Below, piece by piece: positions 1-8,293 of a stretch of 34,240 nucleotides of DNA. The stretch comes from a virus. The position numbers and the translations under genes were made by a program. The stretch lies in the IMG/VR virus record IMGVR_UViG_3300031766_000030, positions 1 to 34,240 of that record; one strand, 5' to 3'. The notes beneath the pieces are model-generated. The model searched no databases. It was given only the letters and a program-made list of their open reading frames with translations, and was not told the origin of the DNA. Numbering within the stretch: the first letter of the stretch is position 1; each line of letters begins with the position of its first letter.

Positions 1-258
1 ATCATCATGGCATTAATAAAAATGATTAAGGTTAGATTCCCATCACTAAACATTTTGTTTTTAGATGAAATCTTCTCTTCTATTGACTCTGATGGTGTAC
101 ACCATATAATTAACATACTTCATAATACAATACAAGATATAGGCCTTAATACCTTTGTTATTAATCACACAGTTTTACCAAGCGAATATTTTGATAAAAA
201 GATTGAAATAACTAAAGATGGTGGCTTTAGCGAATTTAACATTGAATCTATTGGATAA
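1..258 (+). CDS. 46: Recombination endonuclease subunit gp46, C-terminal end (partial)
   Basis: This frame is open to the left edge of the window, so only the C-terminal part of the protein is present. It contains a Walker B-like stretch, ILFLDEIFSSID, followed by an H-loop-like NHT about 30 residues later. That is the signature of the C-terminal ATPase lobe of SMC/Rad50/SbcC proteins. In T4 the equivalent is gp46, which pairs with nuclease gp47 to resect DNA ends for recombination-dependent replication. The short C-terminus after the H-loop fits gp46. The ATG at position 7 is internal and should not be taken as the start. Assignment to gp46 rather than a bacterial SbcC rests on the T4-type neighbourhood. 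Confidence 0.75.
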   Translation: MIMALIKMIKVRFPSLNILFLDEIFSSIDSDGVHHIINILHNTIQDIGLNTFVINHTVLPSEYFDKKIEITKDGGFSEFNIESIG

Positions 259-261
259 ATA

Positions 262-270
262 GAATATAAA
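262..270 (+). promoter_or_regulatory. Variant late-promoter-like box
   Basis: The bases GAATATAAA lie 14 bases before the ATG at 284. They match the recurrent late element GAATATATAAA with two bases missing. It falls in the short gap after gp46, where a new transcript for the structural genes would be expected. Weaker than the other copies. Confidence 0.4.
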
Positions 271-283
271 CAAAGTCTAATAG

Positions 284-1240
284 ATGTCAGCATATAACCA
301 GGAATTTAATAAAGATAATACTATACTCAGATACCTAACTGTTGGTATGTTAGCTGAATTAAGTAAAAAGGTATACTTTTATAATCAAATAGATGAGGAT
401 ACTTTAAAGAAAATTGAAGTACCTTTCTTTTATTCTATTTCTGGTAATGAGAGATTTCTTTTAGATAACTTTATGTTTGATGCTGAAAAGACAGGTAAAG
501 CAATAGGTGATTATGAAGTAGTTCCTCGAGGAATAGTTCAAATGAATTCAATGTCTATTAGCGCCGATGAACAAACTAATAAGTTTACGCGAGCAGAATT
601 TGTAAGAGAGTGGGATGGTGTGTTAAAGACATTTTCTTTAATGACTAACTTTTTACCAATAACTATAGGATTCAGCGTAACTATTATTTGTTCTGATAAT
701 TTAGAGATGTTAAAGGTTACTGAAGCCATTATGAGTAAATTATATAAAGGCACTTTATTTAATGTAGATTTAGGTATGTTCAGAGTTAATGCTTCAATGT
801 CAGTGCCAGAGGATTATTCACAAGATAGGTTATTTGAATGGGGGCTTAATGACAAAAAAGAATTTCAGGTTACTTTTGAAATGGAATTAAAATCATTTAT
901 GCCAGTATTTGAAAGTGGTATTTTATTACCAGAGATTGATTTTATTACTAAAGAAGCATTAAAAGCCAATCCTAATGCATCAGGTGTTGGTCAACTTAGG
1001 TGTGATGATAGTGGAAATATGGGAATCTATTTCGGTGGCATATTCCAAACCTTTAAATTTAGTGATAATGATATAAGAGTTGCTCCGGTAACGGCAATGT
1101 ATAGTAATAGTGGATTTAATAATACTACTGATGAAGAAGTAGGTGGGCCATTTGAAGAAAGAGAGATTGATTCATCACCTAAACCACTAGAAAGTAAACC
1201 CAGTAAGGTTTATCGTAATGCTAATAATGATGAAGGATAA
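284..1240 (+). CDS. Conserved T4-superfamily virion protein, unassigned
   Basis: The protein has 318 residues, is mainly beta-rich in composition, and lacks a signal peptide or membrane segment. The central part (about residues 75-215) has the pattern PRGIVQMNSMSI, then a KFTRAEF stretch, LMTNFLPITIGFSVTI, then FEMELKSFMPVF. From memory this resembles proteins near structural genes in marine T4-like phages, usually annotated only as virion structural protein. The last 60 residues are polar, with many Asn, Glu and Pro, and look disordered. It is preceded by a weak late-type box and followed by a gene with a strong one, so I infer a late structural role (tail, neck or baseplate). No specific T4 gene number can be given. 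Confidence 0.6.
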   Translation: MSAYNQEFNKDNTILRYLTVGMLAELSKKVYFYNQIDEDTLKKIEVPFFYSISGNERFLLDNFMFDAEKTGKAIGDYEVVPRGIVQMNSMSISADEQTNKFTRAEFVREWDGVLKTFSLMTNFLPITIGFSVTIICSDNLEMLKVTEAIMSKLYKGTLFNVDLGMFRVNASMSVPEDYSQDRLFEWGLNDKKEFQVTFEMELKSFMPVFESGILLPEIDFITKEALKANPNASGVGQLRCDDSGNMGIYFGGIFQTFKFSDNDIRVAPVTAMYSNSGFNNTTDEEVGGPFEEREIDSSPKPLESKPSKVYRNANNDEG

Positions 1241-1257
1241 TTAACTCTAAGATCCTA

Positions 1258-1268
1258 GAATATATAAA
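1258..1268 (+). promoter_or_regulatory. Late promoter box (GAATATATAAA)
   Basis: Exact copy of the repeated element, ending 20 bases before the ATG at 1288 and placed in the 47-base gap between two structural-type genes. The core resembles the T4 late promoter TATAAATA. Confidence 0.65.
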
Positions 1269-1287
1269 ACAAATCAAATTCTATAAT

Positions 1288-3264
1288 ATGGAAAAAGTTA
1301 TTAAAGAAGGTCAGACACAAGTTTATATGGGCGGCGGAATAGATCGTCAATATGGTGTTAATACTGACGCACCTTACCTTAATACTCCACCACAGCAACT
1401 AATTGATATAGTTGGTGTTCTGTTTTCCCAAAGCGGTAAAACTAAATTGGATGGAAAAAATGGTAAAGTAGTAGAAGGTGGGCCGATGACAGACTCACAA
1501 GTTCTTACAATTCTGGTAGGAATGGGAACGCCTCAACAATTAGCAATGAGTGCTATTAACGCCTTTAAAGGAAATCAAATAGAAATTACAGAAAATAATA
1601 ATAAACAAAAAAATCATAACGAAATGAAATTTACAATTGCTGAACTGCACGAAAATGTTATGAAGAGCATCGAAGCTTTAAAGGTAATGAATTCGGATAA
1701 CTCCAGAGTTTCTTATACTGCTAACAATGCCCTCAACATTTTAGAAGAATCTCTCAAGGCATTCCCTATGAGATTTAAAAACGAAGAAACTGAAGTAATC
1801 AGTGAAGAGATAGAAAACAATGTAAACCCTATGCTTAAGTTTACAATTGCTAAACAACTTCACAGAGATTTAGCATCTTCAGATTGGATTAATCCAATAA
1901 GAGAATTAAGATCTTATATTACAGGAGCTTATACAGATACAAAATGGTCTTTTAGAATAGCCGAAGCAGTATCACGTACACAAACACAAAAAGGAAAAAT
2001 GTTTGAAGGATTAGTAAATGATTTAGAAGGTTTATTAACTGAATCATCAGATTCTATAAAAGCTAAGTTTTCTTCTATTGCTGCAAAGAATCCATGGTCA
2101 ATGGATTGTAAAGCTATTCTTAATGAAATGAAAGCAGAAGATAATAAAGCTTCTTCAAATGGAGGTGGACATATTTCTACAATTCTTTCACCAGTTTTAG
2201 AATCAGAAAATGGATTAACATTCCACTTACATGGAAAGAATTATAACTTTGATGGAAAGGCAATTACTGAAACTGAAGTTAAAGATGCTAGATTCTTTGA
2301 TGTATTAGAAGGATTAGGAATGTTTAAGAATATGAATAATACTTTAGTTACTTTCGGTGAAGGTAATGACAGAACATTAGAATATAATTTAACTGAAGGT
2401 ACTATTAAATTAGGAAATACTGATTTATCAAATGCTAGTATAATTGAATTAAAAGAATCTTTAATGGCTCTTAACTTTTTCGGTTATAGAAATCAATGGA
2501 AGATTGATAAAGTATGTAAATTCTTTGAATCTGTTGATCTTCTTGCTGAAATGGATAACTTTACAAATATTACTTCAAATGAATTTTCAAATTTATTTTT
2601 AACTATGATTAATGTCCAAGAAGGATTTTATGTAAATAAAGTTAATTCTGGAATGCACGTAAATGAAATGGTATTTGTATCTTCTGCAACTGAGACAGTT
2701 AAATTAGTTAAGGAATTTATTAACTATGACGCTTCTCCAATTTTATCAGAACAACTGATTGCTGAAAATAATGAAGTTGCTAAAGTTGAAAAGGAAAGAT
2801 CTGATATTTCAGATAAAATTTCATTTTTAGAAGAAAAGAAAGCAAAGGTAAAAGAAGCTATTAATAAACTTGGCGAAACTGAGGAACTTACTGAAGCTAT
2901 GAATCTGTTAGAAGAAGAAATTTCTAAGTTTGAAAAATCTTTACAAGAAACATATGACAAAGTTGTATTAGGTGGTAACAAAGGCGATAAGTCTAAAACA
3001 CACGACGGAGAAGATTTTGAAGAAGAAGATGAAAAGAAAGAAGAAGCAGTAACAGAAAAAAAAAGTCGTAACGATTATTTAGACGATGGATTTGTTGAAG
3101 CTGAGATTGCTAAAAATGGTAACGGTCTTAAAAAAGGTATGGAAGTTATGGTAAGTGCTGAAGACTATACTTCTTTAGGTGATGATGACCAATTAGAATG
3201 TATTAACCCTAAAACTGGAAAATCTACAATTTGCCCAAAGAGCCAATTGAATGTTAAGATTTAA
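1288..3264 (+). CDS. Large unassigned protein with coiled coil and a KOW/SH3-like tail
   Basis: The 658-residue product is not recognised. The N-terminal 110 residues are Gly- and Gln-containing and end in an Asn/Lys-rich linker, after which residue 113 is a Met (MKFTIAEL) that could act as an internal start. The middle (about 115-480) is mixed helical. Residues about 490-565 are rich in Glu, Lys and Leu with heptad spacing, a likely coiled coil. Residues about 575-600 form a very acidic Asp/Glu/Lys tract. The last 50 residues (GLKKGMEVMV to CPKSQLNVKI) look like a small beta-barrel of the KOW/Tudor type. It has its own late promoter upstream and a terminator immediately downstream, so it can be made as a single-gene late unit. 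A virion or head-assembly role is inferred from context only. Confidence 0.6.
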   Translation: MEKVIKEGQTQVYMGGGIDRQYGVNTDAPYLNTPPQQLIDIVGVLFSQSGKTKLDGKNGKVVEGGPMTDSQVLTILVGMGTPQQLAMSAINAFKGNQIEITENNNKQKNHNEMKFTIAELHENVMKSIEALKVMNSDNSRVSYTANNALNILEESLKAFPMRFKNEETEVISEEIENNVNPMLKFTIAKQLHRDLASSDWINPIRELRSYITGAYTDTKWSFRIAEAVSRTQTQKGKMFEGLVNDLEGLLTESSDSIKAKFSSIAAKNPWSMDCKAILNEMKAEDNKASSNGGGHISTILSPVLESENGLTFHLHGKNYNFDGKAITETEVKDARFFDVLEGLGMFKNMNNTLVTFGEGNDRTLEYNLTEGTIKLGNTDLSNASIIELKESLMALNFFGYRNQWKIDKVCKFFESVDLLAEMDNFTNITSNEFSNLFLTMINVQEGFYVNKVNSGMHVNEMVFVSSATETVKLVKEFINYDASPILSEQLIAENNEVAKVEKERSDISDKISFLEEKKAKVKEAINKLGETEELTEAMNLLEEEISKFEKSLQETYDKVVLGGNKGDKSKTHDGEDFEEEDEKKEEAVTEKKSRNDYLDDGFVEAEIAKNGNGLKKGMEVMVSAEDYTSLGDDDQLECINPKTGKSTICPKSQLNVKI

Positions 3265-3280
3265 TAACCCTTTATAATAT

Positions 3281-3318
3281 AAAGAGCCGGTAGTAATAAT
3301 AAACTATCGGCTTTTTTT
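3281..3318 (+). terminator. Rho-independent terminator
   Basis: The arms AGCCGGTAGT and ACTATCGGCT pair with a single G-T wobble around an AATAATAA loop, and the stem extends into A/T pairs. It is followed by a run of seven T. It lies 17 bases after the stop of the 658-residue gene and ends that late unit before the sigma-factor gene. Confidence 0.88.
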
Positions 3319-3346
3319 GTATATAATAATAAATAAACATTTACAA

Positions 3347-3712
3347 ATGGCAAGAAAAAGAAATTATCTCAACAACAGAGATCTTTTAGAAGAAATAATA
3401 TTATCCAAAGAACAGGATGAGCTTACACCAAAGGCATTAGAGTTTTTAATGTTATTAGCTGATAAGTGTTCTAGAAAACTATCATATGCAAACCCAGACG
3501 ATAGACAAGACTGTATAGCATCTGCTTATATGGATCTATTTAAATATTGGAGAAATTTTAATCCAGAAAAATCAACTAATGCGTTTGCTTATTTTACTGA
3601 AATATGTAAAAGAGGATTTGCAAAAGGGTGGAATAAACTACATCCTAGAAAATATGCAGGTACTGTTTCAATTAATGGTAGTGCTGATAGTGACGGCATA
3701 TATACTATATAA
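3347..3712 (+). CDS. 55: Late-transcription sigma factor, gp55-like
   Basis: The product has 121 residues from the ATG at 3347 (MARKRNYLNN). A TTG 30 bases upstream lies inside the T-run of the terminator and is not a credible start. The N-terminal NYLNNRDLLEEI matches the T4 gp55 opening (NYVNNKELLQAI as I recall it). The stretch about residues 52-95 (CIASAYMDLFKYWRNFN, then AFAYFTEICKRGF) matches sigma region 2, which binds core RNA polymerase and the promoter -10 box. In T4, gp55 directs host polymerase to TATAAATA late promoters. Here the repeated GAATATATAAA boxes are its presumed targets. T4 gp55 has about 185 residues, so this form is short and lacks much of the C-terminal extension that carries the sliding-clamp contact. 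Confidence 0.82.
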   Translation: MARKRNYLNNRDLLEEIILSKEQDELTPKALEFLMLLADKCSRKLSYANPDDRQDCIASAYMDLFKYWRNFNPEKSTNAFAYFTEICKRGFAKGWNKLHPRKYAGTVSINGSADSDGIYTI

Positions 3713-3719
3713 ATTTTAA

Positions 3720-4196
3720 ATGAGCATTAAAAAGGTAAAACCTACTTCAAAGTCTGGATTTAAACAAGGGTATTATAATCCTATTAATCCACAAAAGTAT
3801 ATAGGCCCTCATCCTATCATATATAGAAGTAGCTGGGAACGTAAGTTTTGCCATTGGTGTGATCATAATGAACAAGTAATAAAGTGGGCTTCTGAACCTT
3901 TTTCCATAAAATACTTTAATATGTTGGATAGTAAGTTTCATAACTATTATCCAGATTTTTATATAAAAATGGATAAAGCTGGTATAATTGAAGAATATGT
4001 AGTAGAAATAAAACCTAAGGCTCAATTACAAAAACCTAAACCACCAAAAAGAAAAACAGCAAAGGCACTTAAAAATTTTAAACATGGATATGAAACTTAT
4101 GTTAGAAACCTTTGTAAAACTGAAGCATTAAATAAAATGGCAAAACAGAGAAATTTTAAAGTAATGCTTTTAACAGAAGACTCAAAATTATTCTAA
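3720..4196 (+). CDS. 4: Head completion nuclease-like protein gp4 (gp50)
   Basis: The 158-residue product has the classic gp4 pattern IYRSSWERKFCHWCD (about 34-48), VIKWASEP, and NYYPDFYIK (75-83). A VVEIKPK stretch follows at 94-100. Glu40, Asp79 and Glu96-x-Lys98 are positioned as in a PD-(D/E)xK nuclease of the TnsA-N type. In T4, gp4 is needed to finish filled heads before tail joining. The family is normally about 150 residues, so this is full length. The start lies 7 bases after the gp55 stop. The stop TAA shares one base with the next ATG, so the two genes are translationally linked. Confidence 0.92.
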   Translation: MSIKKVKPTSKSGFKQGYYNPINPQKYIGPHPIIYRSSWERKFCHWCDHNEQVIKWASEPFSIKYFNMLDSKFHNYYPDFYIKMDKAGIIEEYVVEIKPKAQLQKPKPPKRKTAKALKNFKHGYETYVRNLCKTEALNKMAKQRNFKVMLLTEDSKLF

Positions 4197-4771
4197 TGGC
4201 AATAGTAGGATCCTTTCAAGAAGACTTAGATATTTACCTTGCAGATTATAAAGGTAGAACTGGTGCTTCTAAACAATCAGACAAAGACCTTAAAGGTATC
4301 GGTAGTATTGCAAAAGGATTATTAGATAACGGTAAGATGTATTCGTTTGAGTACTTTACACCAGACGAAACATTTTATGATACTTATCCTTTAGTATTAG
4401 GTTTAGGCAAAAGTGATAATGATCATCAATTAGGTTTAAACATCCACTACATTCCTTATGATTCTAGAATACCTTTTCTTTCTGATGTTTTTAAATCATT
4501 TAAAAGTACTATTGCTTCTGCAATAAATAAAGCACCAGGTAATCCTATAGCTCAACCTAGGTTAAGTGAATTTACCTATGATAATTTAAAAAAATCTCTA
4601 GGTAGAAAATATAATCTTACTTATGCAATTAGACAGTATAGATTAGATAGAATGAGAAAACCTAGAATGTTAGGATATGATGATTGGTATATAGGTGCTG
4701 TAAACAATCAAAATCATTTTTTTGGTGGAAATATTAATGAAGCGCAAGCATTATATTACAAGAATATATAA
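4196..4771 (+). CDS. Conserved T4-superfamily protein following gp4, function not assigned
   Basis: The product has 191 residues. The section MYSFEYFTPDE, then YPLVLGLGKS and LGLNIHYIP (about 48-87), is a pattern I associate with a small protein found near gp4, gp2 and gp53 in T4-like marine phages. The C-terminal third is basic (YRLDRMRKPRML) and ends in a short Trp/Tyr-containing segment. It overlaps gp4 by one base (TAATG). In T4, gp4 neighbours are the DNA end-protector gp2 and wedge protein gp53. The sequence does not look like gp53, and identity with gp2 is possible but not shown. The end of the gene overlaps the late promoter of the portal gene. Confidence 0.6.
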   Translation: MAIVGSFQEDLDIYLADYKGRTGASKQSDKDLKGIGSIAKGLLDNGKMYSFEYFTPDETFYDTYPLVLGLGKSDNDHQLGLNIHYIPYDSRIPFLSDVFKSFKSTIASAINKAPGNPIAQPRLSEFTYDNLKKSLGRKYNLTYAIRQYRLDRMRKPRMLGYDDWYIGAVNNQNHFFGGNINEAQALYYKNI

Positions 4772-4772
4772 A
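4762..4772 (+). promoter_or_regulatory. Late promoter box (GAATATATAAA)
   Basis: Exact copy, ending 20 bases before the portal ATG at 4792. It is embedded in the last codons and stop of the preceding gene, so the promoter also encodes the C-terminal residues Asn-Ile. Confidence 0.65.
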
Positions 4773-4791
4773 CAATAAAAGATAAAACAAT

Positions 4792-6438
4792 ATGGCAGGT
4801 TTTACTGATAGAAGAGGACCCTTAAGTACAGGTAATCCAGTAAGGAAGATTTTAAAGGATCTTTCTAATTTAGGCATGGCTTACGATGATATGATCATCC
4901 GTAATTCTCGTGCAGTAGGGTTTACAGAAAATCAAATGGGTTACCAATTTAATCCAATGGGTTCTGATGCTGATGATATGTATAGTGCATTTGCTGCATT
5001 ATCATTAACAGATACTACAATGAAAAAGAATATCTCTATATTTGATAGAGATTATGAAAAGAAAAGAGATCAGCTTAGAGAATATGCAGTACAAGATGAA
5101 ATAGAAGATATCCTAGATGTAATTACCGATGAGGCAATTGTATTTGATGAATCTAATTTTATGGCATATTCAAATTTTCATGGACATATTGCAAGTTCTA
5201 TCGAAGATGAGATTGGTGATGTATATAATAACCTTTATAATTACTTTGGTTTTAATGATTCAGTTCAGCCATGGAATTATTTTAGAAAATGGTTAGTAGA
5301 TGGATTCCTTGCTTTTGAGATAGTATATAATGATAAACAGACAGAGATTATAGGATTTAAAGAATTAGACCCTATTTCCTTAATGCCTGGTATAGATACT
5401 GACACTGGAAAGAAGCAATGGGTACAATATAAAGGACAGGGTGCTAAAGAGAGAAAGTTATGGGATTCACAAATCATATACCTTTCTTATTCACAAGTTA
5501 ATTCACCAATGAGAATATCTTATGTTGAAAGATTAATAAGATCATTTAACCTTTTAAGAATTATGGAAACAACTAGAATTATCTGGGCTGTTTCTAATGC
5601 TTCATTTAAGACTCAATTTATTATACCTGTAGGTGGTAAATCTAAAACTAGAGCAAAACAATCATTAGCTTCATTAATGAACTCATATAGAGAAGTTGTA
5701 GATTTTAACCAAGAAAGTGGTGAAATTGTAACTAACGGAAAACCAATGATGCCTTTTAATAAAGAATATTGGTTACCTTCAAAAGACGGTGATTCACCAG
5801 AGATTAGTACAATTGGTGGGGATGGACCAGACTTAGGAGATACTGAATCTCTTAAATATTTTGCAGATAGATTAAAATTGGCTTCTAAGATTCCTTTCTC
5901 AAGATTTGATAAAGAAGGTGGAAATACTTATGATATGGATGCTAGCGGAATGCTAAGAGATGAAATTAAGTTTTCTAAATTTGTTGATCGCTTAAGATCT
6001 ATATTCCAAGAAATACTCGTAAAGCCAATGTATCTTCAAATGTGTCTTAATCATCCAGAATTAAAAAACGATGTTTCATTTAAATCCGGTTTAGGATTAG
6101 ATTTTGTTAAGGATAACGTCTTTGAAGAAATGAAAGAAATGGAATTACAAACGAAAAGAGTAGATTTTATAGGTAACCTAAAAACTCAATTAAGTACCAT
6201 GACAGCAGAAATGGAGGAAATTCCATACTTCGATTTAGGATTCTTGGTTAAGAGATATGGCGGCTTTACTCGTGAAGATTTAAAGGCTAATGCTAGAGCA
6301 AAAGAAAGAGCTGATTTAGAGAAAGAAAAATACTCAGATGAAGATATTGAAAAGATCCTTTTAGGTGCCGATAAAGCAGATTTTAAACCAGAGAAGAAAG
6401 AAGGTGCAGCAGATGAAGATCCATTAGCAGACCTCTAA
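4792..6438 (+). CDS. 20: Portal protein gp20
   Basis: The 548-residue product is close to the T4 gp20 length (524). Hallmarks are a DEAIVFDE stretch near residue 115, FLAFEIVYND and ELDPISLMPG (about 175-205), a long central helix region with LIRSFNLLRIMETTRIIW, and YWLPSKDG followed by ISTIGGDGPD (about 325-345). KIPFSRFDKEGG follows near 370. Twelve copies form the portal ring at one capsid vertex, where prohead assembly starts, the terminase docks and the neck attaches. The last 60 residues are charged (Glu, Lys, Asp). It has its own late promoter and is followed by the protease-scaffold gene, as in the T4 order 20-21-22-23. Confidence 0.95.
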   Translation: MAGFTDRRGPLSTGNPVRKILKDLSNLGMAYDDMIIRNSRAVGFTENQMGYQFNPMGSDADDMYSAFAALSLTDTTMKKNISIFDRDYEKKRDQLREYAVQDEIEDILDVITDEAIVFDESNFMAYSNFHGHIASSIEDEIGDVYNNLYNYFGFNDSVQPWNYFRKWLVDGFLAFEIVYNDKQTEIIGFKELDPISLMPGIDTDTGKKQWVQYKGQGAKERKLWDSQIIYLSYSQVNSPMRISYVERLIRSFNLLRIMETTRIIWAVSNASFKTQFIIPVGGKSKTRAKQSLASLMNSYREVVDFNQESGEIVTNGKPMMPFNKEYWLPSKDGDSPEISTIGGDGPDLGDTESLKYFADRLKLASKIPFSRFDKEGGNTYDMDASGMLRDEIKFSKFVDRLRSIFQEILVKPMYLQMCLNHPELKNDVSFKSGLGLDFVKDNVFEEMKEMELQTKRVDFIGNLKTQLSTMTAEMEEIPYFDLGFLVKRYGGFTREDLKANARAKERADLEKEKYSDEDIEKILLGADKADFKPEKKEGAADEDPLADL

Positions 6439-6458
6439 TAAAAACTTTACAGAGATTG

Positions 6459-6469
6459 TAATATATAAA
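6459..6469 (+). promoter_or_regulatory. Late promoter box (TAATATATAAA)
   Basis: One mismatch from the consensus, ending 19 bases before the ATG at 6488, in the 49-base gap after the portal gene. Confidence 0.6.
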
Positions 6470-6487
6470 TCAAATAACTACTAGAAA

Positions 6488-8293
6488 ATGTCAGGAAAAA
6501 AATTATTAATTCTTGAAAGACAGAAATCAAATTTAGATATAACTACCGGTGAAGACGGTTCTGTTGTATTAGAGGGAGTATTTACCGAATTTGATGTTAA
6601 GAACAAGAATAACCGAATTTATGAGGAGAAAGAAGTAATGCCTCACATTAATGAATTACAAGAAAAGGTTAAGACCAATAAGCTTCTAGGTGAATTAGAC
6701 CACCCAAAAGATTTTGATGTTAGTTTAGCTAATGTATCTCATGTTGTAGAATCTTTAGATTATGATAAAGATAAAAAACAAGTTATTGGTAAAATAAGAT
6801 TATTAAATACTTCTAAAGGTAAAGAAGCGCAGGCTCTTATCAAAGATGGTATTCCTTTACATATTTCAAGTAGAGCTGCTGGTACAGTAGATGAAAATGG
6901 TAAAGTTAAAATTAAAAAGTTTTTTACTTATGATCTGGTTGCAGATCCTGGTTTTGAGAATGCAGAATTATCCAGAGTAAATGAATCTTTTGGCCTAAGT
7001 AATGATGATGGAATATTGATTTACGAAATGGAAGAAACTGAAAATAACAACGATAATAAAAAAGATCTAACAATGGAAAATAAAAACTATGTATCCGTCG
7101 AAGATTTTCAAAAGTATACTGAATATGTATCTGGAGTTCTAAGTAATGTTAAGGAATCTACTAATTCTAACAATGATGAGGTAATGGAAAAACTTATTAA
7201 GTACACCGAGCATATTGCAGAGAAAGTAAATCAGGTTACTGATTATGCTGAATACTTATCAGAAAACTTAGACAAAAATATTTCATACTCTGACTATTTA
7301 GCAGAGAATGTAAATTCAATTAAAGATTATGCTTCTTATTTAGCTGAAGAGCTTGATGGTAGTATTCAATATTCTGAGCATGTTGCTGAGATGGCTGACA
7401 AAGGAATTCAATATTCTAACTATGTTGCCGAAAACTTAGAAAAGAGTATCGATTATTCTGAATATGTAGCCGAGAAGGTTGATCAGAATATTGCTTATTC
7501 TGAATATCTTGGTGAAAATGTAGATAAGAGTATTAAATATTCTGAATACATTGCAGAGAATATAAATACTCCTAAAGCCGATTCTATTAATGAAGATACT
7601 GTTAATGAATACGGAATGAAGGAAGGTGCTATGCCAACAATGGAAGAAGTTTCAAAATGTATGGATGAAGGTATGACATACGAACAAGTTTGTGAAAAGT
7701 ATCCAGATGCTGATAAAGGCAAATTAAAAGAAATGTGTGAATCGTGTGGTAAAACTCATGAGACTGTAGATTATAAAAATTCTATTGAAGAAAAATTAGA
7801 AAAGTTAATTGCAGCTGCTGAGGTTAAGAATGTATCTGAAATGCACTTTATGAATTTCTTAGGAGAATCTAAAAAGAATGAATTTAATTCTTTATCAACA
7901 GAGAAGCAAGCTATGATTGTAGAATCAATGAATGCTAAACCAATTATGTCAACTATACAAGCTGAAAATATTTGGGAATCTAATTTTATTGAAAAGAAAA
8001 GAGAATTAGATGTAGTTTCTGATATGCCAGAAAAATTTAAAGAAAAATGGAATAACCTTTCTGAATCAAGACAACATCAAATTATTTCTGAATCAAGGTT
8101 TCATCCTGTAAATAATCAATATGGAATTAATAACTTTTGGTCAACAAGAGATCTTAGAGATACTCAAATTGTAACAGAAGCTATTAACGAAAGTAAAACT
8201 GCTGCCGAGTCTGCAAATACAAAAGAGCCATTAATAAATGAATCTTTTAAAAACGACTTAGTAAACAAAATGAAATTCAGATTAGGTAGATAA
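6488..8293 (+). CDS. 21: Prohead protease (gp21 type) fused to a scaffold-like core domain (gp22 type)
   Basis: The 601-residue protein has two parts. Residues 1-170 are a T4-type prohead protease (peptidase family S77). They include FDVKNKNNRIY, LLGELDHP with His72, HISSRAAG with Ser127/128 as candidate nucleophile, and YDLVADPGF. T4 gp21 is about 212 residues and stands alone. Residues 196-601 are a helical, acidic extension: nine tandem 14-residue repeats at 239-364, a Cys-containing segment at 390-420, and a tail with seven (I/L)xE-S motifs (after E460, E479, E497, E526, E535, E568, E585). The known gp21 cleavage rule is after (I/L)xE, so these look like self-processing sites, as T4 core protein gp22 is cut to peptides. 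Met196 (ATG at 7073) could allow separate production of the core part. No separate gp22 gene lies between this and gp23. Confidence 0.88.
   Translation: MSGKKLLILERQKSNLDITTGEDGSVVLEGVFTEFDVKNKNNRIYEEKEVMPHINELQEKVKTNKLLGELDHPKDFDVSLANVSHVVESLDYDKDKKQVIGKIRLLNTSKGKEAQALIKDGIPLHISSRAAGTVDENGKVKIKKFFTYDLVADPGFENAELSRVNESFGLSNDDGILIYEMEETENNNDNKKDLTMENKNYVSVEDFQKYTEYVSGVLSNVKESTNSNNDEVMEKLIKYTEHIAEKVNQVTDYAEYLSENLDKNISYSDYLAENVNSIKDYASYLAEELDGSIQYSEHVAEMADKGIQYSNYVAENLEKSIDYSEYVAEKVDQNIAYSEYLGENVDKSIKYSEYIAENINTPKADSINEDTVNEYGMKEGAMPTMEEVSKCMDEGMTYEQVCEKYPDADKGKLKEMCESCGKTHETVDYKNSIEEKLEKLIAAAEVKNVSEMHFMNFLGESKKNEFNSLSTEKQAMIVESMNAKPIMSTIQAENIWESNFIEKKRELDVVSDMPEKFKEKWNNLSESRQHQIISESRFHPVNNQYGINNFWSTRDLRDTQIVTEAINESKTAAESANTKEPLINESFKNDLVNKMKFRLGR
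7202..7579 (+). repeat. Nine tandem 42-base units encoding 14-residue repeats
   Basis: Within the protease-scaffold protein, residues 239-364 consist of nine ungapped 14-residue units of the form Y-S-x-Y-(V/L/I)-A-E-x-(V/L)-(D/E)-x-x-I-x. The DNA copies have diverged at synonymous sites, so this is an old protein repeat and not a recent slippage product. Fourteen residues equal two heptads, consistent with a long amphipathic helix or coiled coil. Confidence 0.9.

Noticed and set aside
3317-3346. Upstream TTG start extending gp55 by 10 residues
   Set aside because: It lies in the T-run of the preceding terminator, and the ATG at 3347 gives an N-terminus like T4 gp55.
4196-4771. Assignment as baseplate wedge gp53
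   Set aside because: It lies next to gp4 as gp53 does in T4, but the sequence lacks the gp53 pattern I know, so it was left unassigned.
7202-7579. CRISPR-like array from regular 42-base spacing
   Set aside because: The repeats are contiguous, in frame and diverged at synonymous sites, with no spacers. It is a protein repeat.
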